Positions 63,480 through 64,000 of a stretch of 64,000 nt of DNA are shown here, piece after piece. Location of the stretch: assembly GCF_900168055.1 (NCBI RefSeq), contig NZ_FUYS01000001.1:62001-126000 (forward strand). Direction: 5' to 3'. Below the pieces are notes generated by a model. That model made no database searches. It had not been told where the DNA came from and was given only the letters and a program-made list of their open reading frames with translations. How positions within the stretch are numbered: position 1 is the stretch's first letter; every line of letters starts with the position of its first letter. The DNA comes from Parapedobacter luteus (GTDB lineage: Bacteria; Bacteroidota; Bacteroidia; Sphingobacteriales; Sphingobacteriaceae). The translations under genes were made by a program, and so were the position numbers.

Positions 63480-63547
63480 TCGGAATATCGTGAGTTGGGG
63501 CTTATTCAGGAAAAACTTTACGAAAACAGCGCGGATTTTTACGAAAA
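63480..63547 (-). promoter_or_regulatory. Operator-like direct repeats and weak promoter of the array
   Basis: Read on the minus strand: TTTTCGTAAAA (63547-63537), 10 bp, TTTTCGTAAAG (63526-63516), then 28 bp, then TATTCCGA (63487-63480). Spacings and order are the same as upstream of peptide cassette A (32865-32932). The predicted transcript starts about 15 nt before the VKOR ATG. The site also lies upstream of the divergent response regulator. Confidence 0.65.
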
Positions 63548-63592
63548 CTGATAAAATAAGCAACACCAACCTAAAAAAATAGTTGTGTGAAC

Positions 63593-63623
63593 TTGTATTT
63601 TTATAAGTGAAAGGGTATATTTA
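63593..63623 (+). promoter_or_regulatory. Candidate promoter of the response regulator
   Basis: TTG (63593-63595), 20-bp spacer, TATATTTA (63616-63623), a 7-of-8 overall fit in type to TAnnTTTG. Start predicted about 27 nt upstream of the ATG at 63654. The direct repeats at 63516-63547 lie about 46 bp upstream of the TTG. Confidence 0.45.
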
Positions 63624-63653
63624 CCTCATATCAAGGAAGACAAGCCAAAACAC

Positions 63654-64000
63654 ATGAACAACCAAAGCTGTATTCTAATTGATGATGAACCACATGCTTT
63701 AGGGGTATTGGGGGATGTTGTACAAAAAATTCCCGGTTTGGAAGAGCGGGGCAGGCACTCCGGAGCAATAGAGGCACTTGCCGATTTAAAGGAGAAAGGT
63801 CCGGTGGATTTCGTTTTTTCAGATATCGAAATGCCCGATTTATCGGGGATTGAGGCAGCCAGGCAGCTTCGCCCGTATTGCAAATATTTGATTTTCACGA
63901 CAGCTCACAGTAAGTATGCGTTGGATGCCTTTGCTCAATTTGTGGACGGATTTCTGTTGAAGCCACTTAGCTTACCCGCGGTATTGGAATGCGTGGAAGA
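63654..64000 (+). CDS. Response regulator, receiver domain (probably LytTR type), 3' end outside the window
   Basis: The visible 115 residues form a CheY-like receiver: acidic pocket IDDEP (residues 9-13), phospho-acceptor Asp in FVFSDIEMPDLSG, Thr in IFTTAHSKYALDAF and Lys in GFLLKPLS. SDIEMPDLSG and the TTAHSKYALDAF style are typical of LytTR regulators of Bacteroidota, but the DNA-binding domain is beyond 64000. Divergent from the VKOR gene and sharing its upstream region, so it is the likely regulator of the array. Confidence 0.85.
   Translation, partial: MNNQSCILIDDEPHALGVLGDVVQKIPGLEERGRHSGAIEALADLKEKGPVDFVFSDIEMPDLSGIEAARQLRPYCKYLIFTTAHSKYALDAFAQFVDGFLLKPLSLPAVLECVE

Overview
The window reads as a chromosomal segment of a Bacteroidota bacterium, most likely Sphingobacteriaceae (Pedobacter/Parapedobacter-like; the genus is inferred). 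Support comes from a SusC/SusD pair, a Y_Y_Y-domain LuxR regulator, GLPGLI-family proteins, a DUF4254 protein beside LPS glycosyltransferases, and many TAnnTTTG-type -7 boxes with almost no Shine-Dalgarno sequences. No tRNA, rRNA, CRISPR array or insertion sequence was seen.

Layout. 1-9.6 kb: a SusD (cut by the window edge)/SusC outer-membrane uptake pair, a membrane-anchored sensor-regulator, and a divergent GH20 hexosaminidase. 9.6-15.4 kb: housekeeping genes (YkuK-like RNase H fold, PagL-like lipid A deacylase, upp, uvrB, a thioredoxin-TPR protein). 15.4-21.3 kb: a complete four-enzyme trans-4-hydroxyproline degradation operon with an AraC regulator. 21.4-32.8 kb: a surface-polysaccharide/LPS glycosyltransferase cluster (DUF4254, GT9, several GT4, GT11 fucosyltransferase, three GT2). 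It resumes at 34.6-36.4 kb with a GT10 fucosyltransferase and another GT2. 36.6-46.9 kb: sixA, a YyaL/SSP411-like protein, SlyD, MnmD, a dicarboxylate symporter, ArfB, LpxR, CcmE, CcmF and a DUF2520 protein.

The notable part is 46.9-64 kb plus an outlying cassette at 32.8-34.3 kb. It is an amplified system of short, double-glycine-leader, six-cysteine secreted peptides. Each sits behind a conserved, structured 5' leader, is followed by a hairpin, and is paired with a GLPGLI-family (Porph_ging/TIGR01200) exported protein or, once, a TlpA-like thioredoxin. The array runs on the minus strand from a C39-like/VKOR/thioredoxin fusion protein (61824-63461) through six peptide units to a TonB-dependent-receptor-like protein (46911-49565). 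Scars between units contain fused remnants of the receptor's 5' end and the VKOR gene's 3' end. This indicates that an ancestral unit VKOR-peptide-GLPGLI-receptor was duplicated and then pruned. Peptide type correlates with GLPGLI subfamily, suggesting cognate pairs.

A response regulator starts divergently from the VKOR gene. Between them, and again upstream of the outlying cassette, lies a pair of direct repeats (TTnTCGTAAAA-N10-TTnTCGTAAAG, 21-bp period), a candidate operator linking both loci. The likely picture, by inference, is regulated production, export and disulfide maturation of bacteriocin- or pheromone-like peptides with dedicated partner proteins. The expected peptidase-containing ABC exporter is not in this window.
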